Shown here in pieces: positions 62,045 to 64,000 of a stretch of 64,000 bases of DNA (position 1 is the first letter of the stretch; every line of letters begins with the position of its first letter). Both the position numbers and the translations under genes were made by a program. This stretch comes from Gemmobacter aquaticus (lineage in GTDB: Bacteria; Pseudomonadota; Alphaproteobacteria; Rhodobacterales; Rhodobacteraceae): assembly GCF_007859075.1 (NCBI RefSeq), contig NZ_VOAK01000011.1, forward strand, positions 744,001-808,000, in the 5' to 3' direction. The notes under the pieces were generated by a model, which was given only the letters and a program-made list of their open reading frames with translations, did not search any database and was not told where the DNA came from.

Positions 62045-63454
62045 ATGTCTGGACTGAGGCGTATTCTGACAGCGACGGCAGCCGTCGCAACGATGGCAAT
62101 GGCGATGCCGGTGCAGGCGGAAACCCTTTCCGACGCGCTTGTCGATGCCTATCGCAATTCGAACCTTCTGGAACAGAACCGAGCGCTGCTCGCGGCTGCG
62201 GATGAAGATGTGGCGCAGGCGGTCTCGCGGTTGCGGCCTGTGATCTCGTTTGCTGCGAACTATCTGAACCGGCGAACGTTGCTGGATGAGTCGCCAACCT
62301 CGGCCGTTGTCGGTCGCCGTTCGACGGTAGAGCAGACGACGCTGGATCTGGCGCTTGAGATGGTGCTCTACGATTTTGGACGGACGCGGACCAGCATCGA
62401 TCTGGCCAAGGAAACCGTGCTTGCCACCCGCGCTGCGCTGCTTAGCGTGGAGCAGCAGGTGTTGCTTGAGGCGGTCCGCGCCTATGTCACCTACCGTCTG
62501 ACGCAAGAGATCCTTGGATTCCGCCAGAACTATGTCTCGGTGATCGGCGAGGAACTGCGCGCAACCCGCGACCGTTTCGAGGTGGGTGAGGTCACGCGCA
62601 CCGATGTATCCTTGGCCGAGTCGAAGCTGGCCGGTGCGAATGCAGATGTTGCGGCTGCCGAAGGTGACGTGCGCGTTGCGCGTGAGGCGTTCCGTGCGGC
62701 CGTTGGCCGCTACCCCGGCACGCTCGCGCCGCCGCCACGTTCGCCAAAGCTGCCCTCGACCGTGCAGGGCGCGATCGATATCGCACATCGCGAGAACCCG
62801 GCTGTCATCCGGCAGCAGCATCTGGTCAGCGCCGCCGACCTGAACATCGCGCTGGCCGAGGCGAACATGCGCCCGACCATCAGCGCGCAGGGCTCGCTTG
62901 GAACCAGTTCAGGTGCGGGCGATACGGTCGACTATAACGCCCGCTCCGTCGGCGTCAGCATGAGCCAGGTCATCTACTCTGGCGGGCTCTTGTCCTCGCA
63001 AAAGCGTCAGGCGCAGATGAACCGCGAAGCGCAGCGCGCATTGCTGCACGAAACCGTGCTGCAGTTGGAAGAAGATGTTGGTGCGGCCTGGGCTCAGCTA
63101 GAGGTCAGCTCTGTCCAGATCGCAGCGAACGAGGCACAGATCGTCGCCGCCCGCCTTGCCTTCGAGGGCTTGCGCGAAGAAGCAAAGCTGGGTGCGCGCA
63201 CGACGCTTGATGTACTTGACGCCGAGCAGGACGTGCTCGACGCCCGTGCGGCCCGCGCGCAGTCTGAAGCTGAGCGTTACTTCCGCGTTTACCAGATTCT
63301 CGCGACGATGGGGCGCCTGACGGCCGAGGATCTGAACCTTGGTATTCCGACCTATGATGTGACCGGCTACTACAATGCGGTGAAAAAAGCGCCGATCGGA
63401 TCGTGGCAGGGCGAGCAGTTGGACCGCGTTCTGAAGGCATTGGGCAAGAACTGA
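62045..63454 (+). CDS. tolC: TolC-family outer membrane efflux protein
   Basis: The start at 62045 gives 469 residues with a signal peptide (MSGLRRILTATAAVATMAMA, cleavage near VQAE). It is a TolC-type trimeric outer membrane channel: two repeats of helix pairs (QNRALLAAADEDVAQAVSRL, and RTTLDVLDAEQDVLDARAAR) with strands for the barrel. It works with inner membrane transporters for type I secretion or efflux. The AGGAGC before the ATG is a good ribosome binding site. Confidence 0.95.
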   Translation: MSGLRRILTATAAVATMAMAMPVQAETLSDALVDAYRNSNLLEQNRALLAAADEDVAQAVSRLRPVISFAANYLNRRTLLDESPTSAVVGRRSTVEQTTLDLALEMVLYDFGRTRTSIDLAKETVLATRAALLSVEQQVLLEAVRAYVTYRLTQEILGFRQNYVSVIGEELRATRDRFEVGEVTRTDVSLAESKLAGANADVAAAEGDVRVAREAFRAAVGRYPGTLAPPPRSPKLPSTVQGAIDIAHRENPAVIRQQHLVSAADLNIALAEANMRPTISAQGSLGTSSGAGDTVDYNARSVGVSMSQVIYSGGLLSSQKRQAQMNREAQRALLHETVLQLEEDVGAAWAQLEVSSVQIAANEAQIVAARLAFEGLREEAKLGARTTLDVLDAEQDVLDARAARAQSEAERYFRVYQILATMGRLTAEDLNLGIPTYDVTGYYNAVKKAPIGSWQGEQLDRVLKALGKN

Positions 63455-63583
63455 GATCGGATTGTTTCCAATTCGGACCCAACCCATTGCAACTCATGCG
63501 TTTTGCCGAAGATCAAAGCGCCTCTGACTTGCGCGGCGGGGGCGCTGGCGTTACTCTGTCGTCATGGTTGAGTGAGGTGCGGC

Positions 63584-64000
63584 ATGAGCGAGCCAATGAC
63601 ATCGGTTGAAATCGAGGATGTTCTGGCATCCATACGAAGGCTGGTGTCCGAAGACCTTCGACCCCCAATCCCTGCGCAACGCCCGGCCGCAGTTGGCGCC
63701 GACACGGGCCTTGGCAAACTGGTTCTGACGCCGGCCCTGCGGGTGCATGATACGACCGCCGGGCCGATGGTCCTTGGCAAGTCGGATATTGCGGCTGTCG
63801 AGGCTCCGCCCCCTTCGTTGGGCCATGTTGTTTCGCAACTCGGTGCGCGCGTCGACGGGGACGACTGGGAGGCTGAGGCGCCATTCACCGATACCGACTG
63901 GTCCGAGGGAAGCTCCACTGAGCCTGACGACGAGCCAAGACAGGCACCGCTGGCAGAGGTTGTGCCCTTTGTTCTTGCGCATGAGCGTCGCCTGCAAGCG
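63584..64000 (+). CDS. PopZ/DUF2497-like protein, C-terminus cut by window edge
   Basis: The start at 63584 (MSEPMTSVEIEDVLASIRRL) opens a frame that runs to the window end (139 residues seen). The N-terminal helix VEIEDVLASIRRLVSEDLRP matches the conserved start of PopZ/DUF2497-type polar proteins of Rhodobacterales, which follow tolC in this group. The following region is acidic and Pro-rich, as in PopZ. The conserved C-terminal domain lies outside. Confidence 0.7.
   Translation, partial: MSEPMTSVEIEDVLASIRRLVSEDLRPPIPAQRPAAVGADTGLGKLVLTPALRVHDTTAGPMVLGKSDIAAVEAPPPSLGHVVSQLGARVDGDDWEAEAPFTDTDWSEGSSTEPDDEPRQAPLAEVVPFVLAHERRLQA

Overview
The window is GC-rich DNA from an alphaproteobacterium of the Rhodobacteraceae (Rhodobacter, Paracoccus or Gemmobacter type). 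The evidence is the right-hand chromosomal block: rplU-rpmA, two GNAT genes, obgE-proB-proA, a ChpT-like histidine phosphotransferase, a DUF3553 gene, olsB-olsA, pcm-tolC and the start of a PopZ/DUF2497-like gene. The genus is not decided by the sequence alone.

Positions 1 to about 38.5 kb are a lambda-like (siphovirus-type) prophage that enters from the left edge. A leftward operon (5492 down to 1) carries small genes, a GapR-like nucleoid protein, an acyl carrier protein, a very large cytosine-C5 methyltransferase with a repeat-built specificity region, a transglutaminase-like cysteine protease and the N-terminal part of a tyrosine integrase. Next comes a leftward cargo block (8182 to 5740) with a possible toxin-antitoxin-like pair. 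A CI-like repressor and Cro-like gene diverge over an operator at 8878-8928. The same 17-bp operator occurs twice upstream of the integrase/methyltransferase operon, which ties both promoters to one repressor. Rightward early genes (8938-15121) include a DUF3310 gene, an unusual protein with seven tandem helix-turn-helix units, a P4-type primase-helicase, and directly behind it a field of 9-bp iterons in both orientations, a candidate replication origin.

The late module (16083-38535) runs terminase small/large, gpW, portal, a ClpP-like protease fused to the capsid, DUF2190, head-tail joining and tail completion genes, tail tube, G/GT tail chaperones with a canonical -1 slippery site (G GGA AAC), tape measure, tail tip/fibre genes and a lysis cassette with a GH19-type endolysin. 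A DUF4145 gene sits antisense inside the tail module with base composition unlike its neighbours and looks like a moron. From 38.5 to about 41.8 kb is a gene-poor accessory stretch with a CatB-like acetyltransferase and a TSUP transporter. The exact right attachment site was not found.

From 41.8 kb the DNA is ordinary chromosome: tRNA-Cys, tRNA-Ser, a DUF2059 secreted protein, ribosomal proteins L21/L27, ObgE and proline synthesis, ornithine-lipid synthesis, a GntR-controlled class III aminotransferase beside a polyamine/iron-type ABC transporter, two molybdenum-linked genes, a CbiX-like chelatase, NnrU, an ArsC-like protein, Pcm and TolC. The most notable observations are the seven-HTH protein, the iteron field, the methyltransferase repeats, the antisense DUF4145 moron, the shared operator and the phage acyl carrier protein.
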